DNA of 64,000 nucleotides from Owenia fusiformis (taxonomy: Eukaryota > Annelida > Polychaeta > Sabellida > Oweniidae). Location of the stretch: contig CAIIXF020000001.1 in assembly GCA_903813345.2 (NCBI GenBank), forward strand, positions 39,713,366 through 39,777,365. The letters run 5' to 3'. This document shows positions 24,437-36,959 of this stretch, in pieces. A program made the position numbers and the translations under genes. How positions within the stretch are numbered: the stretch's first letter is position 1; the number at the start of each line of letters is the position of its first letter. Under the pieces are notes generated by a model. It saw only the letters and a list, made by a program, of their open reading frames with translations. It was not told the origin of the DNA and searched no databases.

Positions 24437-25434
24437 CAGGGTGGTCCAAAAAAAAGTGAACCCCTGCAACTGGCCATATTTCCCTTATTACTTGCAGGAA
24501 TTCTTTTTTATTTTCACATGTTGTAGAGGAAGGTCTAAAATTTATGTTGGTACCATACATTTTTCTTAGTCTTGAAATTTGCAGAAATTATAAGCCCTAA
24601 CCAAACATAACTGAAAATGGACAAATTGTGATTTTCAATATCCGCGATTCTTCAACCCTTTAACACCCTTCCCCTGAGAATTTTTTAAGCTGCAGTCTTA
24701 AAGAACTAATATTTTCTGACTTTGTTCAATTTTAAATCCTGCACATTATGGCTTAAAACTAGCATTCTACATTTGTTAGTTGCAAAGTTATTGTGATCCA
24801 AAGAGATGTGCTAAGCTTCCACAGACGAAAACATTTTCCAGTGAAATCATGAACATACCCCTATATGATCTTGAAATGTCAATATCTTCATAAATCATGG
24901 ACCAATTCTAATGATATATGGCTCAAAACATTGAACATTGAATTTTCTTTTGATTTTTTAAAGATATTTGATGAAGGGGTTATCAGATTCCTGGTCACAG
25001 GGGGCAACTTCCTTCCATAAGAGGCCCCCCTCTAACTGTTGGTGTAGGTAACATACCCCTGAACTGTTGAACAGTTTAAAATGCTTCAAAATGATCAATG
25101 AAAGTGTGAAATGTGTTTTCTGCTTGAATAGTGTCCCTTTTGTCATATGGTAGGGTTTTAAACTTGTATCTCTAACTGAAAGCTGTTTAAAATCATCCAA
25201 TGTGTTTCAACAATTTCCGTGGATCACATTTGTAAAATTTTGTACAATATCTAATTTCCAGGCATGTTTGTTAAACGCTTGTAATTTCTTCAAAATTTAA
25301 GACTGAGAATAAATTATGGCATCAACCAAAATTTTAGACCTTTCTCTACAACATGTGATAATATGAGCCAATTCATGCATGTATTATGAAAAATGTAGCC
25401 TGTTGCAGGGGTTCACTTTTTTTGGACCACCCTG
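24437..25434. mobile_element. 998-bp TIR element with TA target duplication (Tc1/mariner-like MITE)
   Basis: The ends are CAGGGTGGTCCAAAAAAAAG on the left and the near-exact reverse complement on the right, each flanked by TA (24435-24436 and 25435-25436). The inverted repeat continues imperfectly for about 160 bp: the left CATGTTGTAGAGGAAGGTC matches the right GACCTTTCTCTACAACATG. The interior has no transposase-like frame. The TA duplication and size fit a non-autonomous Tc1/mariner/pogo-group element. Boundaries are clear; the superfamily is inferred. Confidence 0.92.
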
Positions 25435-25436
25435 TA

Positions 25437-27949
25437 CAACGTTCGAATCATTCGCAATTCATTAACATGAAATAACTTGAGATAAAAGTGAATCGAAAGA
25501 ATAGCTCAGAAGCGATTGTGGAAAAACTAGCTAGCTCATGATGAATGAAACAAAGATGATGCGATCACATTCAAACAGAGACTGGTACAGATAAACCGTC
25601 GGGACGAAGATATTGCTTTGGGCACATCTTGGATTTCTAATCTGATTAAAGACACATCGCAAATCAAGCAACATCGGCGAGAGGCCTTGAAGCTTCAGAA
25701 AGTGTGGAGTGCAACCAACTCCAAAGAAAGAAAAATTGACATTACTTGATTACTAACATATCTTATCTCTTCGAGCATGTGACATGTTCGACTATTTACA
25801 TGTATTTTCCCTCTTTTGTAATTATTTTCCTTGTAAGTTTGAATTAGTATTAGTCCCCCGAGAAACTAGCATAGATTGTTGCATGACATGAAACAGCGTA
25901 CAATATGCCAACATGACGAGCTACTATGTCTTGATTCGCGGACTACCTAGGTTCATTTATATCGACTGTCCATTCATGCATGTAAGCATCGTCGCTTTCC
26001 ACTGGGTCTAGAGACTGAGGTAGGAACAATCGAAACCTTGTGAATCAAGATGGCATGTAAAACGATGATACATTTTGCTTGATATAAAGATAATTTGACT
26101 TACACTGAGTTGAAACGGAGTGATATAGGTCCCTTATGATAAAGATAGAGCTAAAGTAGTGTATGGATCAGTCTTGAATAAACATTATCATAGCCTCACT
26201 TGCTGAAGAACATAATTAATAACATCCATAGCTAATTTATCTCTATCTTTCAAGTTGCTGAACAGAACGATTCAATCCTATATCATAAATCATATAATTC
26301 GATGCATACATATCTATGATAATGCCAAAAGTTTACGGCTTACCTTATTGCCGGATCCGGATCGAGGCACCATATCGAACTTCTGTCTATTGAAATGTCA
26401 CTATCTATCATATATATTGTAACCAGAAATCCATTGGTTCCAAAGCCTTGCGAGAAAAGATCAAAACGCCTACACGCTCTCTGGAACAGTGCTTCTACTA
26501 TCAACAATAGTCCTACAGTGTTTTGTGATAATCTTATTTTTGAACAATCTTTAGTCTCACGCTATGTTTCAGTTCGATTCCAACAGTGGTTCCATACTCA
26601 TCTGTCTACGTGAATTCTTTCTCACTTAATGTACGGATAATGGAGGAAATTAGCCTATTTGTATTCTCCTTGTCTTTCTCAATTCGGCTGGTAGTAAAGT
26701 CCCAAATGAATAATACAGATGCGACACTTCCTCCTAATTGTGCTTTTAAACAATTAGCCTTTGTAGCATTCTGTTACTTACCACACAGGCAACAATATCA
26801 CTTCTGGAAACATAAACTTCCAAGATCTAATTAACAATCTGCCGACGCTGGACATGAAAAATATTCCTCCAAATAAACAGTGATTTTATTTGAGAGAGGG
26901 AAATCACGATGTTTATATAACAGTTCTGTTGCGTGTCTTTCTATCTATTGCCATTCCTCGTCGATGTTCTACAGGTTTTCTCAAAGTGAAACATGTTTCT
27001 ATTTGATTAACCCTGAACTTAACAATCGCTTTGTTACTCCTTCCTTACTAACGGCCGGTTCCTTTTAGCTAAGAATATCACTCGCACCTGAATTTGCTTC
27101 TTCACGGTCTGGATATTTTTCTCTAATGAAATTAATAGCATTCCTATTTGCCATTTCGTTTGTTTTAGCCCGTTGGTCTTCAAGTGCTTCGAGTTAATAG
27201 TAATATACTAAAGTTGTGACCATGGGAATATAAGTTCATAACTGAATAGCTATTCCATGTTCCAGCTCCGAATGCTGACTGGCGGTAAATGCAGAAAGAA
27301 ATCGTATATCTTCACTAAGACAATTATGCACATACAAATCATTAGAATATTGATCAAATATGGAATGTTCAGTTTTCTCGACCAAGTTTTATGGCCCCTT
27401 TCAAATGTTACTCTCGTGATGTTCGTAGTTTTGCCGAGTCCCTTAGGATTGTAGAAAGTTATGAGGATATTCAAATGCTAAAAGTATAGGAATTTTGATT
27501 TTGAGGAGTAGTATCTATCATCACAGGCCCCCAGTCTTTCAGTGTTACATTTATCACCTGTCTGATTAGAAATCCTTAGTCGCACTTGACTTAACTAAAC
27601 TCTCAACTAAGCTAATATAGCCAAGTGTACTTTTCTTTTTTAGAGAATCCAAACACAATAACATGTAGAGAACCCAAGCGGGTACTCAAGGCAATTTTTG
27701 CAAGGAATTCAAGAAAATCGAAATAAGAAACGATATACCTTAAGAACGTCAGTGTTCTTCGCTCTCATATAGACAGCTTGTCGTTATAACATGTTCCACT
27801 TAACATCACTGCATATCATAATAGACTTTGCTATAGGAACGTCTGAGCTGATACATTATATTCTCCTTGACAGCACATAAATGATACTTTCATTGTTTTA
27901 TTTGATAATATTGACGAATGTATTATTACCAGTCTAAGTTAACCTTACA
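25437..27949. other. No gene supported
   Basis: Several short plus-strand frames (26395-26613, 26586-26834, 26880-27068) have no recognisable domains. No strong repeat was seen. Confidence 0.45.
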
Positions 27950-28062
27950 GACCGAGGCGGAGTTAAGTATCTTGGTCTCCGCTATGGTTATTAACTTGTG
28001 TCTGGTGAAGCTAAAAAGGCTAACGCACTATCAAAGTTCGCTAAATTGAAAAAGAACTTTTG
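27950..28062 (+). pseudogene. Possible reverse-transcriptase remnant
   Basis: The frame from 27950 reads DRGGVKYLGLRYGY, then a stop, then a lysine-rich helix-like tail. GxKYLGxxxG resembles the conserved late palm block of non-LTR retrotransposon reverse transcriptases. Only about 37 codons can be followed and no neighbouring block is recognisable, so chance similarity is possible. Confidence 0.3.
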
Positions 28063-28943
28063 AATGTAGTAGATATAATATATTGAGATGAAAGGTTTAT
28101 CGAAAAACCATATTGTTTCTTGTCAGGCTCTTAGTTATTAGCGTTGGCGTCTGGATATATAATCATGATCAAATTTGCCAACAAGTAATTTGTTATATTA
28201 AATAAGCCATAACGATGGTGGGCCTATGGAGCCTTTGAGCAACAATATAATTGATGACATTGAAGGAATACATAAAAAGGCCATATGTACAAAATGTTAC
28301 AGCCATTTTTGCATCATCCAACAAAATACATTTAAAGTCGACAGCATGATTAATATTTATAAACATGAATTCTCGTATGGTATGCATAGTGGAAAAGGAG
28401 GTTAAATGGAGTCGCAAAATAAAGAAAAGGTAGAAATCACATTGAAACCACAAAACATAGATTTCTCAGTAGCTCTTAGTAATTTTCTCTTTTTGATTCT
28501 TGATATTATTACTGAAATTGAGGAAGAAGAAAGGTTCTCGGCGCCAGGCTACCCACCACTATAAATAATGTAAAACGATTGAGTGTATACAGTATTAAAC
28601 AAGCTATTTATTTATTGGCTGGAGCCTGGCTAATATAATTTTATTTTCTTTCTCACACCAGTTTTCATGGAAAGCAATATAAAAAATATAAAAATTAAGC
28701 AATTGATATTTGGCTAACATTCTTTTGATTTGTTACATCTTTCGATATGTAATATAGTTTATTGATGTTTGAGTTTTTTTACTATCAAATCACTTGCCCC
28801 TTTTCGATGTTATATCAGTAGAAATATGTCGTGCAAACCCCAGGCTTATTGGCAAATTAGGAGAACTTATTAAGAGTAATTAATTATGGATGATATATCG
28901 AACCGTCAGCTCTTCCGAACTACTCTGCCCTTTCTTCCTTAAT

Positions 28944-29084
28944 ATGGTCGACTTATCACGAGCCGTGTCGCTCCTTCTCGTGGCTTTGCTGTTAATCAGC
29001 TGGACCTCATCAGTTGAATCTATTTCCTTTTATCATGTTATCCAGGGCTCTAGTGTGTCAGCAGTTGTGGAAAAGTTTCGATGA
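28944..29084 (+). CDS. Short secreted peptide precursor (signal peptide, 46 codons to TGA)
   Basis: Starting at ATG 28944, the frame encodes a textbook signal peptide: a basic n-region, the hydrophobic core SLLLVALLLISW, then a polar c-region ending near TSSVES with a plausible cleavage at about residue 26. About 20 residues follow before TGA at 29082-29084. An upstream in-frame ATG at 28890 would place the hydrophobic core too far in, so I prefer 28944. AATAAA lies at 29186-29191, consistent with a short 3' UTR. Oddly, the same frame stays open after the TGA for about 48 codons to a TAA at about 29230 and contains four cysteines in the first 33 or so. So the true end may be elsewhere: the stop could be a lesion, be bypassed, or be skipped by splicing. 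I do not recognise the family; a hormone, antimicrobial or venom-type precursor cannot be told apart. Confidence 0.5.
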   Translation: MVDLSRAVSLLLVALLLISWTSSVESISFYHVIQGSSVSAVVEKFR

Positions 29085-29185
29085 GAACGCTATGACAAAT
29101 GTTACCAATGGGATTTTTTGTTAAATAGATCATACATTTGGGAGACTGCTTGTAAATCATGCGAAACTGAATGTCTCATGGAATT

Positions 29186-29191
29186 AATAAA
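29186..29191 (+). terminator. Poly(A) signal AATAAA for the secreted peptide gene
   Basis: A canonical AATAAA lies about 100 bases after the TGA. It falls inside the in-frame extension, which favours the TGA as the end of translation, but the hexamer is frequent by chance in such AT-rich DNA. Confidence 0.35.
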
Positions 29192-29462
29192 GATATTTCA
29201 TTTTCACGACTTGTATTCGTCTTCTTTGTAATATTGAAATTAAGTTCTGCATATTCGTTTTGAGGGCATGATCACCCAGGGTGTGTTACAAAAAAGGATT
29301 GGTATTCATTAGGAATTCCAAGCTGTGACTTGTATACGACACTGGGGTTTAGAGCTTATTATTATATACCCAATATGTAACACTAATCCTGATTGGTCAA
29401 TACCTAGTCACGTGTTCCGAAATAGATTTACTATTTCCCTCGGAAAGTTATATTCCCTCAAA

Positions 29463-29580
29463 TGTGACGTCAGCGGGAATATACATTTGAACTATTGCCC
29501 GCTGACGTCACAATTGCAAGTTCTATTACCCTTGGAAACGTCTGCGCATCATCACTGCGCAGACGAAAAACCGAAAAATG
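29463..29580. promoter_or_regulatory. Promoter-like cluster: two CRE palindromes in a hairpin and an NRF1-like hairpin
   Basis: TGTGACGTCAGCGGG at about 29462 and its reverse complement CCCGCTGACGTCACA at about 29498 form a 15-bp stem, each arm holding TGACGTCA, the CREB/ATF site. Downstream, CGTCTGCGCA and TGCGCAGACG form a second perfect 10-bp stem (about 29539-29566), with GCGCA half-sites like those of NRF1. An ATG with a 30-codon frame begins at 29578. The density of CpG-containing sites is unusual for this window and suggests a promoter with an untranslated or short first exon. It could equally be part of the inverted-repeat element seen at 29896-30063. Confidence 0.4.
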
Positions 29581-29895
29581 GAGGATGAGCACAAACACAA
29601 ATCAACTCCGTTCACCATGACAGACGTGCGTGAACGATACAATATAAGCAACGTGTATAAAGTTCCCTAAGCTCAATACGTCTGTGTAATTTCAAGTGTT
29701 ATGATAATCTATTCCGCGTGTTAAACGCGATTGAATTTGTCAAGTGAGAGTCTCAGAGGCAAAAATTTCTGTTGAGCATCTGATGACGTCACAGCTTATA
29801 ATGCTAACAATGGACCCGGGGAGGGGGCTTTCTAAGCCTTTTTGGCCTTCGCAGAGGAAACGGGACAAGAGTCAGTATAGGGTATATAATAAAAC

Positions 29896-30063
29896 AAATA
29901 GTGACTGCCTAATTTCGAGCAATAGTGTAAATGATTTCCCCTTGGGAATATCCTCTACAATGTACTATTCCCTCAGCCTGCGGCTTCGGGAATAGTACAT
30001 TGTAGAGGATATTCCCTCGGGGAAATAATTTACACTATTGCCCTCAATGGCAGTCACTATTTG
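29896..30063. repeat. 168-bp foldback palindrome with a perfect 29-bp stem
   Basis: GGGAATATCCTCTACAATGT... (29944-29972) pairs perfectly over 29 bp with 29988-30016. The 15-base loop contains its own AGCC/GGCT pairing. Outside the perfect stem, pairing continues imperfectly to AAATAGTGACTGCC (29896) and its complement (to 30063). Related phrases (ATTTCCCTCGG, CTATTGCCC) occur at 29425-29500. It is probably a foldback MITE. No target duplication was clear. Confidence 0.9.
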
Positions 30064-30100
30064 TATACTAGTATACACATAGTATTTTCGAAAACGAAAA

Positions 30101-30139
30101 GTGTGTTGAGGACCATAACTCATATGGTCCTCAACACAC
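30101..30139. repeat. Perfect 17-bp hairpin with 5-base loop
   Basis: GTGTGTTGAGGACCATA (30101-30117), loop ACTCA, then the exact complement (30123-30139). It is immediately preceded by the palindrome TGTATACTAGTATACA at about 30062. It may act as an RNA hairpin or cruciform; there is no T-run to suggest a terminator. Confidence 0.85.
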
Positions 30140-32302
30140 ATTGTTTCTAAATATGCTGCATATAAAATACGCCAAAAACGATCCTCGGTTAAAATCATTT
30201 TCAAAGATCACATCCCGATCTTTAATAACCTCCGGATTATAATTGATTATATATCCCTGCGTGATCAACCTCTGATCTGGAGAGATTGATTGGTTAATTA
30301 TAAGTAGTTTTTCAAGGAAGTAGAGAATTCGGTATAATTCAGCTGAATATACATATTTCGCTATAAGTAAAACTTATGATAGAATAAAGAAACTTCGCTC
30401 ATCCGTGAAAGCATGACTTATGTTTACGCGTATACGTTATAAATAAGTATAAGGGATTAAAAACAACGTTTTATCAGGGATGGCTCCCTAAAGAGAGCTG
30501 CGCGACAATTGATGACGCAGTACACACATTTTATGCGTTATAAACATAGGGGATTGATAGACACGCTATACGTGCGATTGTAAAAATGCGAAATCTATCT
30601 TTAATTATTCAAATACGTCTACTAACTTCATTCACTTTAATTCCCTTAACAAATTGTAGAATAGATTCCTAACATAAAATTGCGAAAGGTGAAAGTACGA
30701 TTTAAGATCAAGAAACATGTCTTAGATCGTTATGCAAGTCTTCATTTATATATTTATGTGGGCGGACAAAACCATGCGGGAAGAGTTGGTGTAGCTATTG
30801 AATGCAAAGTCTATAGCTGTAATAGATTAATATGTTGTGGGTGAACTATACGAAATTTCCAAAAGTGAGCGCTCTTATTTTGCGTCTGCCATTGTGCTTT
30901 TATAAATTGATGGGTCAAAACTTCACCTAAAACTTGATTCTCGTCTTGATGCGCAAATCAGAGATTCCCAAACATCCATAATATTAACACAGCAGACTGC
31001 ATCTGTATGTGATAGCATCCTTCCCTTTTCTCTCTTATCTAACTGTCCAATGAACAACTAGGAATCTTAAATTGGGCAGATATGGATAGTGATAAATGAA
31101 TTACTGTATCTGCATATAGAAGATTTCTATCATTACAATTTAATCAACATGAAAAATTCCATCTTATTGGTATAAATAGATAAATCATGCCCTTATCTGC
31201 CATTTACTTGGAACTTAACTACATTTGTCCATCTATCTGTGTCAAATTGTTTATATTTGCTAGGCAATATCACAAAAAGAAATATGTTCCCATCGAGTGA
31301 TGCGAGCGATGCCGCATCAACATAGATTTTCTTGTCTCTAGTCGATTTTGCATCAGTATTTACATGTACCATCAAAATGCCAATGCAACGATGGAAATCA
31401 GATCCAAATCACAACGTCAGATAAAAGGGATTAATATCAATAATAAATACTATTCCTTGAAAGCTATATAGCCGACCAAAAAAATCTCTCATGAACAATT
31501 CATATATCCATCACCAATACGCTACTGTAGTATATTCCAACATCCTGAAGTTGGCCATGGACAAGTGGACAATACAAAGCTATGGAAAACGCAATTCATA
31601 TACATGGCCTCAATATCCCAATAGGCTTTATCAGCAGCTGAGCATTCAAGTGCAGAATCGCCTATGCTAGTTCATTTTTCTGACATTGACGGATGGATAT
31701 TTAAAACAGATATTTTTCTTGAAGTCATTGTATGATATGATAAGATGTTATATCACACCAAGAAACGCATAGCAAATGTTTCCCCCTCCGGAAACGATCA
31801 ATTTATTCAAATACCTTATCACTGGATTCCCTTCATCTTAGTGATTTGACCGTAGTATCTTCATGTCATTATCTAAATTAAGATAACAACAAAAAAATAA
31901 GTACAAAAATTGTCTCTCGCCGTGGGCGCATGTGATGTTAGCTACACCAAATTTAATACGATGTCGAAACGAACTTGGGATATTGGTTTTCTGTCTCGTC
32001 GACCGTCTTGTAATACTGTCCAATCTCCTGGGGGAACTTAAGACGTGACTTATGGAAATGCGCCACTAAATGCGGGTGACATTTTGAGTTAATGACATTA
32101 AAACCCAAACTGCCCAAGTTAAAGGCACATTAAGAAGCTTCAGGATAGGATTACATCATCTTAAAAATCATTATCGGTATTAAAAATGTATAAATATTCC
32201 TTTCAATGTTGCGTCTGTCGAGATGAGGTAGGGGTTGCCCAAGGGTGACTTACAATAGGTGTTACTGTCTACCTGTCCATAGGATAAATATCATACATTG
32301 TA
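30140..32302. other. No gene supported
   Basis: AT-rich sequence with short random frames only; no repeat was strong enough to call. Confidence 0.45.
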
Positions 32303-32335
32303 CACTCCCCTCCAAAAGTTTGGCAACTGGAAGTC
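32303..32335 (+). mobile_element. Solo left end of the CACTCCCCTCC TIR family
   Basis: CACTCCCCTCCAAAAGTTTG, preceded by TA, is the same terminal sequence as in the complete elements at 51847-52721 and 58521-59306. No matching right end was found nearby, so the element is truncated or its other end has decayed. Confidence 0.75.
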
Positions 32336-32403
32336 TCGTTTTTGATAATTTAAGCAAGCCTGTCAAAGTTATGTTTTTCGATTGAAAATAATCATCCAAT
32401 TAC

Positions 32404-32760
32404 CCAGATGCAAGCAGGAAGTTACCATTTCACCAACAGGTGGCTAATTCGGGTCATATAACATGGCAGGTATACTAGAAAGTTCCCTAAACTTGAATAT
32501 TCATCAGTTCTAGTAGATCAATATTTTCATATTATTAACTTTATGCATCTGATAGTTACATAAATGAAAATATGCCCCGTAAAACAAAATATTATCTGTC
32601 CAATAAAAGAAAACATGTTTAATTTTTGTGGTTGTATAATATTTGGTCAATGGGGAATCTCCCCGATATAGAAAAATAAATGTTCAGAGTTAATAAACAA
32701 TTTTTGAAACCATATTTCTAAATGTAATTTTACATGAAGATTTCAAATACGATATTACTT
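32404..32760 (+). repeat. Dispersed repeat family A, copy 2
   Basis: AGATGCAAGCAGGAAGTTACC, GGTGGCTAATTCGGGTC, ACATGGCAGG, AATATTCATCAG and GGGGAATCTCCCCGA parallel the copy at 9380-9793. It starts about 70 bases after the solo transposon end, so it may be interior to that element. Confidence 0.8.
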
Positions 32761-35700
32761 TGGCTGAAGTTCGAATATTTATTCTAATGTATTCAAATTC
32801 CCGAACTATTGTAATTTGGGAACAAAATTTAGGGAAGTACAAACAGTATATTGAAACGGATTCGGAATCTGAACAGAACGGTTTGAGATAAAATCTGATT
32901 TTGCAACGAAATCAAACCATTAGGAATTCGAGACCCTGGGATTATGCATGATTGAAGTAAAATTTAAGCATTACCTGTTACCGCATGGTTATAATATTAA
33001 TATAATTCAGTGCCTCATATGGCTCATATATAGTGGAAACCAAGTAGAGACCTCTGAGAAAATGGCCCAAGGACACATGCAAATTAAATAATGGAATGGA
33101 TTTGTTGTAGCATATTGTCTATTGCATTTCATTTCTAAGCAGCGGAATAATAACCGCAAACGTAAACGTTGCAATATGCACGTACTTACTCATGTGCTGT
33201 AATTAATAACCCGTAGCTTACATTTGCAAATAGGCTTGAATTTTCAAAAATTCTCAGTGCTTCAAAACTGTTTGTTTTGTCAATAGCATTGTCTGAATTT
33301 GCCCAAAATCAACTAAATACTTGGGATTACGCCAATGATAAATGGGTATTTGTCGTATCATTCAATTTTGGTTGCGGGTATAATATCAATTCTAATCCCC
33401 TTTGAGAGGATCCAAATGTAACACCAGTGTACGTCGTCTTTAGTCTGAATGCGTCATGTTTGATCGACGGTTCACTGTATCAACTATCAAAGTCTCGTTG
33501 ACCTTCAAGATAAGTATCTTATGGAACAAGATGCCAGATTTATACTCAATATCTGGTGCGTAACTCTTCCTAATGCCCTTGCTCGGGAATCAATAGTCTT
33601 TAAGTATTTCATGCCTTTATAGATTGGACACAAAATGATTTCACTATTCCTCATATTTGTACAACTAGACAGACCCAAGATGTTCTCCTGGGTTGAAAAA
33701 GTGATGACTTTTATGGATGATGAGATTAAACCTGTCATCTTAAAAAGTGGGTATTTCGAACGTGACCACAGGGTGTACTCACGCACGTTGGCAAGGGCAA
33801 CGATCATGATCCAAAGATCCATGTAGTTCAATAGAAGATGCTGGCATGCACTTTTGGAAAAGCACTAAGTAGGATCGTATCAATAAAATAGTCCATATCG
33901 ATGCGAGGCCCTATTTTATGGTTATGAGAATCGCGCGCATTAATATAATCCCTTTTAAGCGTTGTGTAGGGACGATTTCATAATAAATAATCTTTGACAT
34001 TCCTAAAAGTCATTCTCCTGCGAATCAGCTAAGATGAAACAGGGGCCAATTAGAGGCAATGATTGTCGTAATGAAAACGATGTTCGCCCGTGGAACTGGG
34101 GACTTTGATGTGGATATAGATCTTACTATATTACCAATTGCTGCCAATTTGTAAGCACGTCCCTCCAATAATCCTAAATTGCATCAAATAACCATTCCAA
34201 ATGCTTAGTAATTGTGGTTTGTTGTCATGAAATTGTGAAATCTATTACTCAGAAATAACAAAATGATTCTCCTAATAAACGATTTCCTAATGACAGCCAT
34301 ATAACCTGTAAAGAACTTAAAGAACGAAGCAGCAACGATAATTCTACGATCAATTCTGAGTTCCAATTATCTCAAATGAATTTTTACATAATCAACGGGT
34401 ATCTAATCTCCCACAACTACAAAACAATTGAGGCATGTTATTTAATAAATGCAATCAGTATGCCCAATGCATTGTTCCTTCGGAGAGGACTGTCTTGTGA
34501 AACTACTACACTCGCATCGCTGGACGACACTGGCATTGATCGTAGAGAATTGGGGGAAATCAAAGAAAATCTATCAAGGGCAAAGATGTTATTTATGATT
34601 CTCATAAATATCATTTGCAAGGCCTTATTTAGAGGGTGAAATGGAAAAAGTCAACGTATGCCCAAATATGTCAGCTGGATTCCAATGATAAATTCTTGGG
34701 GAATAATTTCCCTTAGGACAATATTTTGAATTAAAATGTAATGAAAATATTGTACCCAGGGTAGCACTTAATTTTGTTTATGGATTCCTTGACAAGAGAG
34801 GGGAAGTGATTTTGCAATATCACTTATATAATATATATGTATCCATGTATGCCCCTTATCCTCGACTTTCGAAGGTACAAACATTTTGTCATGCAAAGGG
34901 CATCATGAAAAATCATGGCCTTCTGTTACCTTCTTTGTGGTTGGAGACAGAAAGATGTAATCAGTATAAGAATGTTCGCCAGGAGTTTTGATAAATTTAA
35001 CCCCTCCCCCGTAAGTAGACCGACCGGAAGTTTTCATCTGATATAATATCAAAGTCTGACAATGTGTGGATCTTAATTGTGTTCGCCAAACACGAACAGC
35101 TTTAAAACGTAAACCAAAATGGGGTTTCTGCTCGCCAATTTTATAGTGTATAGTGGTATAGTGTTAGGCTTAGTTAGACTTAAAAATAGAGGAGTTTCCA
35201 CCCATAGCTTTGCAAACGCGTTAGAGTCTTGTTTTAATAAGCTTTTGGGAGAGATGCATTTTTAGCATTAAAGCATCGGTTTCTTAATTTTCTATCAAAA
35301 CAACTTTGATTCGTACAGTTATTTACCTTCATGCAAATTCTAAATAGTTTTATGTTTTCTGAAAATGGTAGAGCTAAATCCCCATTGATACAATGTTGAA
35401 AAACCTAAAAAAAAGTTCATTTACTTTTATAAGGATCACAATTCAACTTTAATGTTAAATCACAATTGGCAAGTTCATATCATACATATGATTACATTCC
35501 AATGGTGTTTTACGTTGATCCATATGGAATTACTTGTTAGATCAAGAAATTAAGTGGCTCTTGCTGTATGTGTCAATGTATTCTAGCCCTACCAACACTC
35601 ATGCTGTCATCTGTTTTTCCATTTATATAGAAAATGGTCTATTGGCGAGTAATGAGCAAATGTATTGTGGTCAGACTTATAACGGTGGTGATAGAAAATG

Positions 35701-36796
35701 ATGAACAAGTAAACGGACTTGAAATTTGCGAAATCACTTTCAGCTCGTTCATGAATGCTTGTTAGGCGTAAACTGTCGTATGAGAGTAACATTCGGTTTT
35801 AGAGTCTTTTCTTCCAGAAATATTAACATCTTCCTTAGGCTCCACCGGTCTTTCAGCGAGATACAGACTTGTCCCTCTCGGGATAAACCATTCTCAAAGC
35901 TTCAAGAATCTTTAGACTACTTGACATGCATGAAGATCCAAGTCATGGGCAACTTGTGCTAGCACTGCTCGCAATGTTTTCTAAAATCTAATCAAAACAC
36001 TCAATGTTCAGCTACTCCGTCCAGCCTAACACAATTAACGTCGAAGTGGAACTAATCCGTTAATAAGGGAAGACCGAATATGGGGGGCAACAGAGGACAT
36101 TTTAGAGCACGGAGTTGATTGAACTGAATTGCCCTTCACTATTGGATAAGTATACTATTAACTGCATAAAAAGTGACACAGCACGGTTGTCGTATTTACC
36201 CATTATTACTTCGATAATAATTTAAGAAGCTGCCTTTTGTGTCGACCCACGTCATAAGAGATTTAGAAAGCTTGCTAGTCATCACCATACTCCAACCAAC
36301 AAACAAGATCATTACACCATAAGCATGATAACTATCATTATATTTCGTCAAATCAAGTTTGACAAAGCTCGGAATGTCATTCTGTACCTGTATTGTATCA
36401 ACAACTACCGTAATGACGATGATAGCGCAAACCTCATTTAGTTGCTCGTTCTTTCATTGTTCATCCGCACGCCGATATCGAAAGATTGCATCATTAATTC
36501 ATCGATTTGCCTGTATTAAGTATAAATAAGTAGATAAGTGAATTGAATTCAATTAAAATAACGTTAATAATCATCATGAACTAAACTGCAAACCTTTCTC
36601 AAGAATTTGAAAGACCTTTATATGCTTAACTAAACAGATACTGAACAGATATGAGTGGCCCCCGTTAATATATCTAGGACAGCCACACCATATACGAAGT
36701 GATCGGACTAAAACCATACGGATACAGTAAAGGACGAGAAACGGTAACAACAATTTTGTCCCCATGGACTCCATGTTGTCGGACAGATAATATCTA
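32761..36796. other. No gene supported
   Basis: Frames at 33505-33831, 33635-33826 and 34376-34639 were read and have no recognisable domain or splice context. No strong repeat was found. Confidence 0.45.
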
Positions 36797-36920
36797 GAGT
36801 TTAAGCTTGCAATGTTTTTCACAAACTAAACGTGAATGGAAAATATTAAAGCGATGCATTTGTATGGGCGATTGGTCATACGTCAGGTTGGCGTTTCGAT
36901 ATTATATGCAAGCTTAAACT
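36797..36920. repeat. Short inverted repeat (15-bp arms)
   Basis: GAGTTTAAGCTTGCA at about 36797 and TGCAAGCTTAAACTC at about 36905 are exact complements about 94 bases apart. A minus-strand frame with a hydrophobic N-terminus (36574-36822) overlaps one arm. This is possibly a decayed transposon end next to repeat A copy 3. Confidence 0.7.
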
Positions 36921-36959
36921 CCCTATTATTTTCTTTAACTGGACATATTTTCATCACAT

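Noticed and set aside
36574-36822. Possible signal peptide ORF on the minus strand
   Set aside because: The hydrophobic start is plausible, but the remainder has no family features, overlaps an inverted repeat and lacks a nearby poly(A) signal that I could defend.
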